In this document: positions 35,033-43,801 of the stretch, one piece after another
How the letters are laid out: the number at the start of each line of letters is the position of its first letter
How positions within the stretch are numbered: position 1 is the stretch's first letter
NCBI RefSeq assembly: GCF_001187915.1
Contig: NZ_LGIU01000035.1
Location: forward strand, 24,485-88,484
Length of the DNA stretch: 64,000 bases
Source: Arthrobacter sp. RIT-PI-e
GTDB taxonomy: Bacteria > Actinomycetota > Actinomycetes > Actinomycetales > Micrococcaceae
Direction of reading: 5' to 3'
Program-made: the position numbers and the translations under genes
The notes under the pieces: generated by a model
What the model was told of the DNA's origin: nothing
Database searches by the model: none
Seen by the model: only the letters and a program-made list of their open reading frames with translations

Positions 35033-36538
35033 TCAGCGCGGAGCCGTGTCTCCGTCCGGAGTATCCGGGCCGTCCTGCTCGTCCCCGCCCGAGGGAGCCG
35101 GCCGGTCGGTCCCGTCCGTCCCACCGTTCGACGTCGGAGCGGGTCCATCGGCTGCTCCCGGAGCGGCTGCCCCGGTGTCCTCGTCCGTCTCCTCGAAGTC
35201 ACCCGCGAGCAGGCGTTCCAGCGCGGCATCGACGTCCGCCTCCGAGGACTCGATCAGCCGGCGTCGTCCGGAGAAACCGGCGGGGTCGTCGAGGTCCTCC
35301 GCCGTGGGGAGGAGGTCCGGGTGCTGCCAGAGCGCGTCCCGGCCCTCGATGCCGCGTTCCTCGGCCAGCATGGCCCACAGCGTCGCGGCGTCGCGCAGGC
35401 GGCGCGGCCTCAGTTCCAGGCCCACGAGGGGCGCGAAGGCGTGCTCGGCGGGTCCGCCCGTGGCCCTGCGCCTGCGGACCATCTCCCGCAGGGATCCTGC
35501 CGAGGGGAGGTTCGCCGTGGCGGCGGCGGTCAGCTCATCCACCCAGCCCTCCACGAGTGCGAGGGTGGTCTCGAGCCGGACCAGTGCGGCATCCTGCTCG
35601 GAGGTGCGCTGCGGCATGAACACGCCCTGGGAGAGTGCGCCCTGCAGGCTCTCCGGATTGGTGGGGTCGATGTCCCTGGCCGCTTCCTCGATCTTGTCCA
35701 TGTCGATGTGGATGCCGCGCGCGTAGCGCTCGATGCTCCCCAGGAGGTGACCGGTGAGCCACGGGATGTGGGTGAACAGGCGCACGTGGGCCGCCTCGCG
35801 CACCGCGAGGAACAGCTGGACCTCCTGCTCCGGTACGTCGAGCCCTTCCCCGAACGCCGCCACGTTGGCGGGGAGGAGGGCCATGCGTCCCTCGGCGAGA
35901 GGTACGCCGATGTCGGTGGAGCCCAGCACGTCCTTGGAGAGTGCACCGACCGCCTGGCCGAGCTGCATCCCGAACATGGCACCTCCCACGTTCTGGAGCA
36001 TGGAGGCGGGTCCGCCCATCATGCCCATCATCGATTTCATCTCCTCGGGGAGCTGCTCGGAGATGACGTCGGAGAGTGCCTTGGCGATGCTCATGGCCAC
36101 CGGCTCCGTGAGGCGACGCCAGGTACCCATGGTGGCCTCGACCCACTCCGCACGGGACCAGGCCCGGCCCAGCTGGTTGGTGCTCGGGAAGTCGGTCACG
36201 GGATCCAGCCACAGCTCGGCCAGCTTCAGCGCCTCGTCCACGCTCCTGCGCTGCAGGGCGGTGACCGAGGGGTCGTTGTCGGCCGCCGCCACGCGGCGCG
36301 CGTGCTCGTGGGCCAGCTGCCAGTTCACCGGGCCGTCACTGCTGGAGGAGAACATGGCCTGGACCTGCTGCATCATCATGGCCATCGCGTTCGGGTCCGA
36401 GGGCAGTCCTGCAGCCTTCGCCAGTTCCTGCGGATCGAAGCCGCCCTCCCCGCCGCCGAACATCCTCCCGAGCATCTCCGACAGGGGATCCTTGGGCGTG
36501 TCGTCGTCGCCGTTCGAAGGGTTGGAGGGGTTGGACAT
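35033..36538 (-). CDS. Zinc-dependent metalloprotease-like protein (DUF2342, zincin_2)
   Basis: 501 aa from ATG 36538 (GTG 36547 possible). N-terminal MLGRMFGGGEGGFDP and Met/Gln-rich helices lead to the DUF2342 core: NWQLAHEHARRVA, FGMQLGQAVGALSKDVLGSTDIG and LFLAVREAAHVRLFTHIPWL, whose EAAHxRLF is the family's degenerate zincin helix. The last 60 residues are an acidic Gly/Pro/Asp tail. Function is unknown; it is near-universal in high-GC actinobacteria beside the PDZ/Lon-type protease and UPF0182 genes, as here. Confidence 0.9.
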   Translation of the reverse strand: MSNPSNPSNGDDDTPKDPLSEMLGRMFGGGEGGFDPQELAKAAGLPSDPNAMAMMMQQVQAMFSSSSDGPVNWQLAHEHARRVAAADNDPSVTALQRRSVDEALKLAELWLDPVTDFPSTNQLGRAWSRAEWVEATMGTWRRLTEPVAMSIAKALSDVISEQLPEEMKSMMGMMGGPASMLQNVGGAMFGMQLGQAVGALSKDVLGSTDIGVPLAEGRMALLPANVAAFGEGLDVPEQEVQLFLAVREAAHVRLFTHIPWLTGHLLGSIERYARGIHIDMDKIEEAARDIDPTNPESLQGALSQGVFMPQRTSEQDAALVRLETTLALVEGWVDELTAAATANLPSAGSLREMVRRRRATGGPAEHAFAPLVGLELRPRRLRDAATLWAMLAEERGIEGRDALWQHPDLLPTAEDLDDPAGFSGRRRLIESSEADVDAALERLLAGDFEETDEDTGAAAPGAADGPAPTSNGGTDGTDRPAPSGGDEQDGPDTPDGDTAPR

Positions 36539-36853
36539 CGATACCACCGGTCCTGGGAGTAGCTTGGCGGGTCCGCGCAGGGGGAGGACACCCCGCCGGC
36601 TGTCCCCCTCACGCTACCGGCCGTACCTGCCCGGGTCCCCCGCGCCGAGTGCCGTTCGCTGGGGGCAAAGCGGCGGGCGGGGGACTCGCGTTCCGCCTAC
36701 CGGGTGCGCAGGACGACCCGGTGGGGAACCGTGAGCCGTTCGGGGCGAGGTGTCAGGACGAGCGTTTACGCTGGGGTGCGGCAGATCGAACCGTCCTCCC
36801 GGTTCGCGCCCCTCCGTGCCCCTTGCGGGACGCACCGTACAGAAAGAAGCACA
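36539..36853. other. 315-bp divergent intergenic region
   Basis: Lies between the DUF2342 gene (minus) and the PDZ/Lon-type protease gene (plus), so it must carry promoters for both. I find no convincing -35/-10 pair, no long inverted repeat and no credible small gene; open frames within it are Arg/Pro-rich shadows. The plus-strand gene is preceded by AGAAAGAAG, a weak ribosome site. Confidence 0.6.
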
Positions 36854-37948
36854 GTGACGCAGCCTGTCCAGTTCGAGCCCTACAGGTCAGCAGAACCCGC
36901 CCGACCCCGGGATCCGCGATTCCGGGCCATGGCCGTCTCCGGCGGGCTCGCCGTCGTCCTGTGCGCCGTAGCCGTGCTGCTTCCCGCCCCGTATGTGATC
37001 GAGTCCCCGGGCCCCACGTTCAACACCATCGGTGAGGTGAACGGTCGACCCCTGATCCAGGTGGAGGGCACGGAGAGCTTCCCGCCCGAGGGGGAGCTGG
37101 ATCTCACCACGGTGTTCGTGAGCGGCGGGCCCAACGGTCAGGTCAACGTCCTCGACACCTTCCGTGCATGGCTGAGCCCCACGGAGAACGTCCTCCCCGA
37201 GCAGCTCGTGTACCCGGCGGGCACCACGCCGGCCGAGCTGCAGGAGCAGAACGCCGTGGCCATGACCTCCTCGCAGGAGTCCGCCATCGCCGCGGCGCTC
37301 TCCTACGAGAACATCGCCTTCACCGAGGAGCTGACCGTGGCGGGGGTGGTACCGGACTCGACGGCCGACGGCGCGCTGGAGGAGGGGGACATCCTCCGCA
37401 GCGTCGACGGCGAGGAGATCAGTACGATCTCCGTCCTGAGGAGGGAGCTGAACGACGCCGACGGGGCGCCGGTGACGATCTCGATGGTCCGCGACGGAGT
37501 GGTGACGGACGTGGAGATGACGCCCACCCGTTCACCGGAGGGCGACTACCAGCTCGGCATCGTGCTCGCCTCGACCTTCGACTTCCCCTTCGACGTCACG
37601 ATCCAGCTCGACAACGTGGGTGGCCCGTCCGCCGGCACCATGTTCGCCCTGGGGATCATCGACAACCTGACGGAGGGTGACCTGACCGGCGGACGCCACT
37701 TCGCGGGTACCGGCACCATCGACTCGGCGGGTGCGGTGGGACCGATCGGCGGGATAGCCCAGAAGCTGGTGGGGGCGCGCTCCGCGGGCGCCGAGTTCTT
37801 CCTGGCTCCTGCCGAGAACTGCGACGAGGTGGTGGGCAACATCCCGGACGGACTCACCGTGGTGAAGATGGAGACCCTCGACGACGCCGTGGCCGCGGTG
37901 GAGCTCCTCGGCTCCGGCGGTGACGCCTCGCGGCTGCCCTCCTGCTGA
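36854..37948 (+). CDS. Membrane-anchored PDZ-domain Lon-type (S16) serine protease
   Basis: 364 aa. GTG 36854 is chosen to remove an Arg-rich unconserved leader. One N-terminal transmembrane helix (about residues 30-52, SGGLAVVLCAVAVLLPAPYVI) is followed by an extracytoplasmic region including a PDZ domain (VAGVVPDSTADGALEEGD, about 175-240) and a Lon-protease domain with the catalytic serine in GGPSAGTMFALGI and the lysine in GGIAQKLVGAR. This matches the SdrC/YlbL-like family (YlbL, DUF-type S16 proteases) in Gram-positives. Likely roles are envelope protein quality control or division-related; not proven here. Confidence 0.92.
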   Translation: MTQPVQFEPYRSAEPARPRDPRFRAMAVSGGLAVVLCAVAVLLPAPYVIESPGPTFNTIGEVNGRPLIQVEGTESFPPEGELDLTTVFVSGGPNGQVNVLDTFRAWLSPTENVLPEQLVYPAGTTPAELQEQNAVAMTSSQESAIAAALSYENIAFTEELTVAGVVPDSTADGALEEGDILRSVDGEEISTISVLRRELNDADGAPVTISMVRDGVVTDVEMTPTRSPEGDYQLGIVLASTFDFPFDVTIQLDNVGGPSAGTMFALGIIDNLTEGDLTGGRHFAGTGTIDSAGAVGPIGGIAQKLVGARSAGAEFFLAPAENCDEVVGNIPDGLTVVKMETLDDAVAAVELLGSGGDASRLPSC

Positions 37949-38142
37949 CAAGGACACGGTTGGAGAACGATCCGGCGCACAGGGTGCCGGGTGGGAACCT
38001 AATTGGTCCGCCCGAGCGTGGACAGGGCAGAATAAAAAGACGAAGAGCGTGACTGCACGCTGTCTTCTGCCCGTTCGCGCGGTCGCGGGAGCGTGTGGAG
38101 TGATGGTCGTCGTGACCCGCAGCCGCTAACGATGAGGTAGAT

Positions 38143-41100
38143 GTGACATCCGGACCAGACCGTCCGTTCGGCAGTAGCCCGAGCCCAGCACGTGCCCAAA
38201 GATCCCGGCGGAGGAACCCGCTGATCCCCACCATCATCGTCGTCGCGGTGATCGTCATAGCCTTCGTCTACCTGTCCCAGGTCTACGCGGACGTGCTGTG
38301 GTACAACCAGCTCGGATTCCTCGAAGTCTTCATTACCGAGAACGTCTCCCGGATCCTGCTGTTCCTCGCCGCGTTCGTCGTGATGGCGGGAGCGGTGTAC
38401 CTGAGTTTGCGGCTCGCCTACCGCAACCGGCCCATCTACGCCCCGGACAGCGCCATCCAGGACAACCTGAACCGCTACCAGGCGCAGCTGGAACCGATCC
38501 GCCGTCTGCTGATGCTCGGTATTCCCGTCGTCCTCGGCGCCTTCGCCGGAACAGCCGCCGCCTCGCAGTGGCAGGGCGTGCTGCTCTTCATCAACCAGGA
38601 GTCCTTCGGGCGGGTCGATCCCCAGTTCCAGCTGGACTACTCCTTCTACATGTTCACGCTGCCGTTCCTGAACTTCGTGGTCGGCTTCCTCATCAGCGTG
38701 GTCATCATCAGCGCCATCGCCACGATCCTCACGCACTACCTCTACGGCGGTATCAGGTTGGAGGAGAAGGGCCTGTTCACCACCAAGTCCGCCCGCGTGC
38801 AGATCGCCGTGGTGGCTGCCCTCTTCCTGGTCCTGCAGGGCGTCAACTACTGGCTGGACCGTTACAGCACCCTGCTGAACCAGAACGACTGGGCCGGCGC
38901 GCTCTACACGGACGTCAACGCCGTCATCCCCACCAAGGCGATCCTCGCCGTCGCCGCCGTCATCGTCGCCATCCTGTTCGTCGTCTCGGCCATCATCGGC
39001 CGGTGGCGGCTGCCGCTCATCGGCACCGCGGTGCTGGTCATCACGGCGCTGCTGGCCGGTGGCGTGTACCCGGCCGTCGTCCAGCGCTTCCAGGTGGACC
39101 CGTCGCAGCTCAGCGCGCAGGGTGAGTTCATCGATCGCAACATCGAGATGACCCGGGAGGCCTACGGCCTCGATGCCGTCGAGGTCCAGCCCTACGAGCC
39201 TGAGGACACGCCCGTGGCGGGAGCCCTCAACGAGGACGGCGTGACCACCGCCAACATCCGTCTCCTCGATCCGAACCTGGTCTCCGACGCGTTCAGCCAG
39301 CTGCAGCAGTTCCGGCAGTACTACCAGTTCCCGGAGACGCTCAACGTGGACCGCTACGAGATCGACGGCGAGATCCAGGACACCGTGATCGCCGTCCGTG
39401 AACTCGACACGAGTGGTATTCCCGAGGGCTGGGTCAACGAGCGTGCCTTCTACACCCACGGCTACGGTGTCGTGGCCGCGGCCGGCGCCACCGTTCAGCC
39501 GGACGGCCGGCCCGAGTTCCTGCAGTCCGGGATCCCGTCCACCGGTGTGCTCGGTGACGAGTCCGACTACGAGCCCCGCATCTACTTCGGGCAGAGCTCA
39601 CCCGACTACTCCGTGGTCGGCGCCCCCGAGGGTTCGGCCCCCGTGGAGATCGACCGCCCGCAGAACGAGAACTCCGACGAGGAGTCCCGCACCACGTTCA
39701 ACGGCAGTGGCGGTCCGGTCGTGGGTACTGCGTTCAACCGGCTCGTCTATGCACTCAAGTTCCAGTCCACGGACCTGCTGCTGTCCGACCAGGTCAACAG
39801 CGAGTCGCAGATCCTCTACGACCGCGACCCCGTGGACCGCGTCCGTAAGGTGGCGCCGTACCTGACGCTCGACGGCAACAGTTACCCGGCCATCGTGGAC
39901 GGACGCGTGAAGTGGATCATCGACGGGTACACCACGAGTGCGAACTTCCCCTACTCGGAGCAGCAGTCCCTGGAGACCGCGACGCAGGACTCCCAGACGG
40001 TGGGTGGTCTCGCCACCGCGCTTCCCGCGGTGCAGGTCAACTACATCCGCAACGCGGTCAAGGCCACCGTGGATGCCTACGACGGCTCCGTGACGCTCTA
40101 CGCGTGGGACGACGAGGACCCCGTCCTCAGGTCCTGGCAGAACGTCTACCCGTCCTCGCTGACCTCGTACAGCGAGATGTCCGCCGATCTCATGGCGCAC
40201 GTGCGCTACCCGGAGGATCTCTTCAAGGTGCAGCGCGAGCTGCTCGCCCGGTACCACGTGACCGCCACGCAGGAGTTCTTCAACAACAGCGAGGCCTGGA
40301 ACGTCCCGGCGGACCCGAGCGAGGGTGAGGACGCCGCGGTGACGGCGAACGCGCCACGGCAGCCCCCGTTCTACCTGACGCTGCAGATGCCGGGTCAGGA
40401 GGAGGCGGCCTTCTCGCTCACCACGCCGTTCATCCCGTTCGTTCCTGCCGGCCAGACCCCGCGGAACGTGCTCTACGGCTTCCTCTCCGCGAACGGCGAT
40501 GCCGGGACAGGCGAGGACGGCGTGAAGAACGAGAACTACGGTCGGCTGACCCTGCTGGACAGCTCGGGTGAGGATTCCGTCGTCGGGCCCGGCCAGGCGC
40601 AGAACCTCTTCAACTCGGACACCACGGTGTCGCAGGAGCTCAACCTGCTGCGCCAGGGTGCCTCCGAGGTGATCAACGGGAACCTGCTGACCCTGCCGAT
40701 CGGCGGCGGTATCGCCTACGTGCAGCCCGTGTACGTGCAGTCATCGGGTAACGCGTCCTTCCCGGTCCTGCGGCGCGTACTCGTGAGCTTCGGTGACAAC
40801 GTGGGCTTCGCGCCCACCCTCGCCGAGGCCCTCGACCAGGTGTTCGGCGGCGACGCCGGAGCCACCACGGGGGACAGCGACAACGTGGGGGAGACTCCGC
40901 TGGATCCCGCCACGCCGGCCGAGGCCGGGGACGACGCCGGCACGCCGGCTCCGACCCCGACCCCCAGCCCGAGCGCCACGCCCGGGGCCACCACCGGTGA
41001 TCCGGCGACGGATCTCCGTACCGCCCTGGACGACGCCAACACCGCCATCCAGGAGGGCAACGCGGCACTCGCAGCGGGTGACTTCGCCGCCTACGGTGCC

Positions 41101-41169
41101 GCGCAGGATCGCCTGCAGGACGCGCTGCAGCGAGCACTCGACGCGGAGGAGCAGGCGTCCGGCGAGTAG
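38143..41169 (+). CDS. UPF0182 family large membrane protein
   Basis: 1008 aa from GTG 38143. About seven transmembrane helices lie in the first ~320 residues (for example [38 protein letters not shown] and [19 protein letters not shown]), with the family signature [14 protein letters not shown] after the first. The large C-terminal extracytoplasmic domain (about 330-940) ends in an acidic Pro/Thr-rich stretch and a short helical Ala/Glu tail. UPF0182 is widespread in Actinobacteria with unknown function. The 194-nt upstream gap has an A-rich CAGAATAAAA stretch that may contain its promoter. Confidence 0.95.
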   Translation: MTSGPDRPFGSSPSPARAQRSRRRNPLIPTIIVVAVIVIAFVYLSQVYADVLWYNQLGFLEVFITENVSRILLFLAAFVVMAGAVYLSLRLAYRNRPIYAPDSAIQDNLNRYQAQLEPIRRLLMLGIPVVLGAFAGTAAASQWQGVLLFINQESFGRVDPQFQLDYSFYMFTLPFLNFVVGFLISVVIISAIATILTHYLYGGIRLEEKGLFTTKSARVQIAVVAALFLVLQGVNYWLDRYSTLLNQNDWAGALYTDVNAVIPTKAILAVAAVIVAILFVVSAIIGRWRLPLIGTAVLVITALLAGGVYPAVVQRFQVDPSQLSAQGEFIDRNIEMTREAYGLDAVEVQPYEPEDTPVAGALNEDGVTTANIRLLDPNLVSDAFSQLQQFRQYYQFPETLNVDRYEIDGEIQDTVIAVRELDTSGIPEGWVNERAFYTHGYGVVAAAGATVQPDGRPEFLQSGIPSTGVLGDESDYEPRIYFGQSSPDYSVVGAPEGSAPVEIDRPQNENSDEESRTTFNGSGGPVVGTAFNRLVYALKFQSTDLLLSDQVNSESQILYDRDPVDRVRKVAPYLTLDGNSYPAIVDGRVKWIIDGYTTSANFPYSEQQSLETATQDSQTVGGLATALPAVQVNYIRNAVKATVDAYDGSVTLYAWDDEDPVLRSWQNVYPSSLTSYSEMSADLMAHVRYPEDLFKVQRELLARYHVTATQEFFNNSEAWNVPADPSEGEDAAVTANAPRQPPFYLTLQMPGQEEAAFSLTTPFIPFVPAGQTPRNVLYGFLSANGDAGTGEDGVKNENYGRLTLLDSSGEDSVVGPGQAQNLFNSDTTVSQELNLLRQGASEVINGNLLTLPIGGGIAYVQPVYVQSSGNASFPVLRRVLVSFGDNVGFAPTLAEALDQVFGGDAGATTGDSDNVGETPLDPATPAEAGDDAGTPAPTPTPSPSATPGATTGDPATDLRTALDDANTAIQEGNAALAAGDFAAYGAAQDRLQDALQRALDAEEQASGE

Positions 41170-41234
41170 GTCGAGGACGGTCCACCTCCTCGATTTGCTT
41201 CTCCACCCCGCGGCCGGTAACGTTGGTTGCACGC

Positions 41235-41308
41235 CGCGGGGTGGAGCAGTTCGGTAGCTCGCTGGGCTCATAACCCAGAGGTCACAGGTTCAAATCCTGT
41301 CCCCGCAA
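41235..41308 (+). tRNA. Initiator tRNA-Met (CAU anticodon)
   Basis: 74 nt, CCA not encoded. The acceptor arms CGCGGGG and CCCCGCA leave C1 opposite A72, the unpaired first position that marks initiator tRNA. The anticodon stem has three consecutive G:C pairs (CTGGG/CCCAG) around the CTCATAA loop, also initiator-specific. The T arm CAGGTTCAAATCCTG is standard. Confidence 0.98.
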
Positions 41309-41314
41309 CGATCA

Positions 41315-41352
41315 AGAAGATCCGGTCCACCACACGGTGGGCCGGATCTTCT
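41315..41352 (+). terminator. Terminator after tRNA-fMet
   Basis: AGAAGATCCGG at 41315-41325 pairs perfectly with CCGGATCTTCT at 41342-41352, and the loop contains an inner CCACC/GGTGG pairing. It starts 7 nt after the tRNA and is followed by a weak T-rich GTTGT. Confidence 0.88.
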
Positions 41353-41471
41353 GTTGTACCCGTCCGTGACGCTCTCCTCCACCGCCCCGTCCGCAGTGCA
41401 CCTCACGGGCCCGCCTTGACGGGGCCTCCGAGCCGTCATCGCGGGAGGGCCCGGCCGGGCCCTTCGACGGA

Positions 41472-42860
41472 TCAGCCGGACATCGCCCTGTAGGCGCTCA
41501 GAGCACGTTCACGGCTCTCCCTCAGGTCCACGATCGGCTCCGGATAGCCCGGGGCCGATCCCTTCCACGGCTCGTGCATGTTCGTCGCATGGCCGAGTTC
41601 CGGTACGAAGCGGGTGAGGTAGGCACCCTCGGGATCGAACCTCCTGCTCTGCAGCACCGGGTTGAAGATCCGGAAGTAGGGGCTCGCATCGGCACCCGAT
41701 CCTGCCACCCACTGCCAGCTCGCCGTGTTGTTCGCGGCGTCCGCGTCCACCAGGTGCTCCCAGAACCATCTCTCGCCCACACGCCAGTCGATCATCAGAT
41801 TCTTGACCAGGAAGGACGCCGTGGCCATCCGGACCCGGTTGTGCATCCAGCCGATCTCCCGTAGCTGCCGCATCCCGGCGTCGACCAGGGGGTACCCGGT
41901 CCTGCCCTGCTGCCAGGCATGTACCTCGTCCGGGGTGGACTCCTCCCAGGTGAAGGCATCGAACTTGGCCCGGTAGTTCCTGGTGGCGAGGTCGGGGTTG
42001 AAGTACAGCAGCTGCCAGTTGAACTCCCGCCACCCGAGTTCGGAGCCGAACACCCGCATGTCCTCCGCCGTCGAGGCGTCCTTGTGGTTCTGAGCCGCGT
42101 GCCAGACCTCGAACGGGCTGATCTCGCCGAACCGCAGGTGCGGGGAGAGCATGCTGGTCCCCACCCGCGCCGGCAGGTTGCGACCGTCCCTGTACCCGGC
42201 GGCGGCACCGTCGAGGAAGTCATCGAGCCGTTCGTGGGCCCCGGCCTCACCCGGGGTCCAGGTGTCGTGGAATCCTCCGGCACCATCGGCTGCCGTGGGG
42301 AGCAACCCCCAGGTCCCCAGGTCCTCGGAGTCGAGCCGTGGCCCGGAGAGCGATTCGGGAGCAGGGAAGGGCTCACGCGGCGTCCGTGTGGCCAGGCAGG
42401 CGCGCCAGAACGGGGTGAAGACCTTGTACGGCTCACCCGCACCCGTGGTGATCTCCCACGGCTCGAACATCAGGTTGGCCTGGTAGCCCGTGGCGTCGAT
42501 CCCCTGCCCGGTGAGGGAAGCCTCCAGGGCGGCATCGACGTTCCGCTCCGCCAGCCCGTAGCGCCGGTTCCAGTGCACGCTCCCTGCGGAGGCCTCCGTC
42601 ACGAGCCGGGGGAGTACCTCCGCAGCGGCACCCCGGCGGAGCACCAGCGGCACACCCAGGTCCTCGAGAACGGCGCCCAGGGCCATGAGCGAGTGGTGGA
42701 GCCACCACTTGGACGCGCTGCCGAGCGGACGGATGCCCTCGGAGCGCTCGTCGAGCACATAACACGCGACCACCTCATCCCCGCTGCGCACCGCTTCCGC
42801 CAGCGCGGGGTTGTCGGAGATCCGGAGGTCGTCGCGGAACCACACCACTGTCACAGCCAT
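41472..42860 (-). CDS. phr: Cryptochrome/DNA photolyase family protein
   Basis: 462 aa from ATG 42860. The N-terminal antenna domain begins VTVVWFRDDLRISDNPAL. The C-terminal FAD domain has the class I signature spread over GSELGWREFNWQLLYF, MRQLREIGWMHNRVRM, WFWEHLVDADAANNTASWQWVAGSG and SPYFRIFNPVLQ. The conserved WMHNRxRM and NNxxWQWxxG blocks identify a CPD-photolyase-like flavoprotein that uses blue light to reverse UV dimers. It is monocistronic; its 3' end faces the tRNA terminator. Confidence 0.95.
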   Translation of the reverse strand: MAVTVVWFRDDLRISDNPALAEAVRSGDEVVACYVLDERSEGIRPLGSASKWWLHHSLMALGAVLEDLGVPLVLRRGAAAEVLPRLVTEASAGSVHWNRRYGLAERNVDAALEASLTGQGIDATGYQANLMFEPWEITTGAGEPYKVFTPFWRACLATRTPREPFPAPESLSGPRLDSEDLGTWGLLPTAADGAGGFHDTWTPGEAGAHERLDDFLDGAAAGYRDGRNLPARVGTSMLSPHLRFGEISPFEVWHAAQNHKDASTAEDMRVFGSELGWREFNWQLLYFNPDLATRNYRAKFDAFTWEESTPDEVHAWQQGRTGYPLVDAGMRQLREIGWMHNRVRMATASFLVKNLMIDWRVGERWFWEHLVDADAANNTASWQWVAGSGADASPYFRIFNPVLQSRRFDPEGAYLTRFVPELGHATNMHEPWKGSAPGYPEPIVDLRESRERALSAYRAMSG

Positions 42861-42959
42861 GACGTCAATCTACCCGCGGGTACGGGAGGTCCTGTCCACG
42901 CACCGGGGGAACCGTGGCCGTGGCCGCGGTTCCCCCGGGAGAGCGTGTGATCCGGTGGA

Positions 42960-43742
42960 TCAGTAGGTGGTCTCACCCGTGGTGGACGACGTCGCTGCCC
43001 CCGTACCCTGGTCGATCGCCGACCGCGGGGCCGAACCGGACTTCAATGCAGCGAGACGCGCTTCGATCTCGGTCTGCTCCCCCAGGTCCTCGAGGCTCTC
43101 GAACTGGGCGTCCAGGCTGGAGGACGCCAGTTCCTGCTGGCCGCGTACCTTGGCCTCCTCGCGTCGGATCTTCTCCTCGAACCGTCCCACCTCGCTGGTG
43201 GGATCCATGAAGTCGATGCTCTTCACGGCGTCGTGCACCTGCTGCTGGGCCTTCGCGGTACGTGATCGCGCGATCAGCTGGTCACGCTTGGCCGACAGCT
43301 CGTCGAGCTTGCCCTTCATCTGGGTGAGGCCGTTCTTGAGCTTGTCCACCACCTCCGTCTGCGACGCGATGGTGGGTTCGGCGCCCTTGGCCTCGTTCTC
43401 GGCGGCCATCTGGCGCTGGATCGCCACCTTGGCGAGGTTGTCGAACTTCTGGGCGTCGACCGTGTCACCGGAGGCGCGGTACTCATCGGCCTTCCGGGAG
43501 GCGGCGATCGCCTTGTTGCCCCAGTTGCGTGCGTTGTCGAGGTCCTCGTTGTAGTCGTCCTGCATCATGCGCAGGTTGCCGATGGTCTGCGCCACGGCGC
43601 TCTCCGCCTCGGCGATGCTGTTGGTGTAGTCGCGCACCATCTGATCGAGCATCTTCTGCGGATCCTCCGCGGAGTCCAGCAGCGCGTTGATGTTGGCCCG
43701 TGTGAGCTGGGCGATCCTGCCGAAGATTGACTGCTTCACCAT
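42960..43742 (-). CDS. pspA: PspA/IM30 family phage-shock protein
   Basis: 260 aa, start preceded by AGGGA. The N-terminus SIFGRIAQLTRANINALLD is the family's membrane-binding amphipathic helix. Residues about 25-220 form an almost continuous coiled coil rich in Ala, Glu and Lys, and the last 30 residues are disordered. ESCRT-III-like PspA proteins polymerise on stressed membranes. It follows the TPM-domain gene by 59 nt on the same strand and is likely co-transcribed with it. Confidence 0.94.
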   Translation of the reverse strand: MVKQSIFGRIAQLTRANINALLDSAEDPQKMLDQMVRDYTNSIAEAESAVAQTIGNLRMMQDDYNEDLDNARNWGNKAIAASRKADEYRASGDTVDAQKFDNLAKVAIQRQMAAENEAKGAEPTIASQTEVVDKLKNGLTQMKGKLDELSAKRDQLIARSRTAKAQQQVHDAVKSIDFMDPTSEVGRFEEKIRREEAKVRGQQELASSSLDAQFESLEDLGEQTEIEARLAALKSGSAPRSAIDQGTGAATSSTTGETTY

Positions 43743-43801
43743 GTGTTTCCCTTTCGGTCCTGCGTTCGAGTGATCCGTGCCGCTACTACGTTCCTACCTG
43801 C

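Noticed and set aside
37999..39459. 486-codon minus-strand frame opposite UPF0182
   Set aside because: Asp/Gly/Glu-rich antisense translation of the membrane domain; not a gene.
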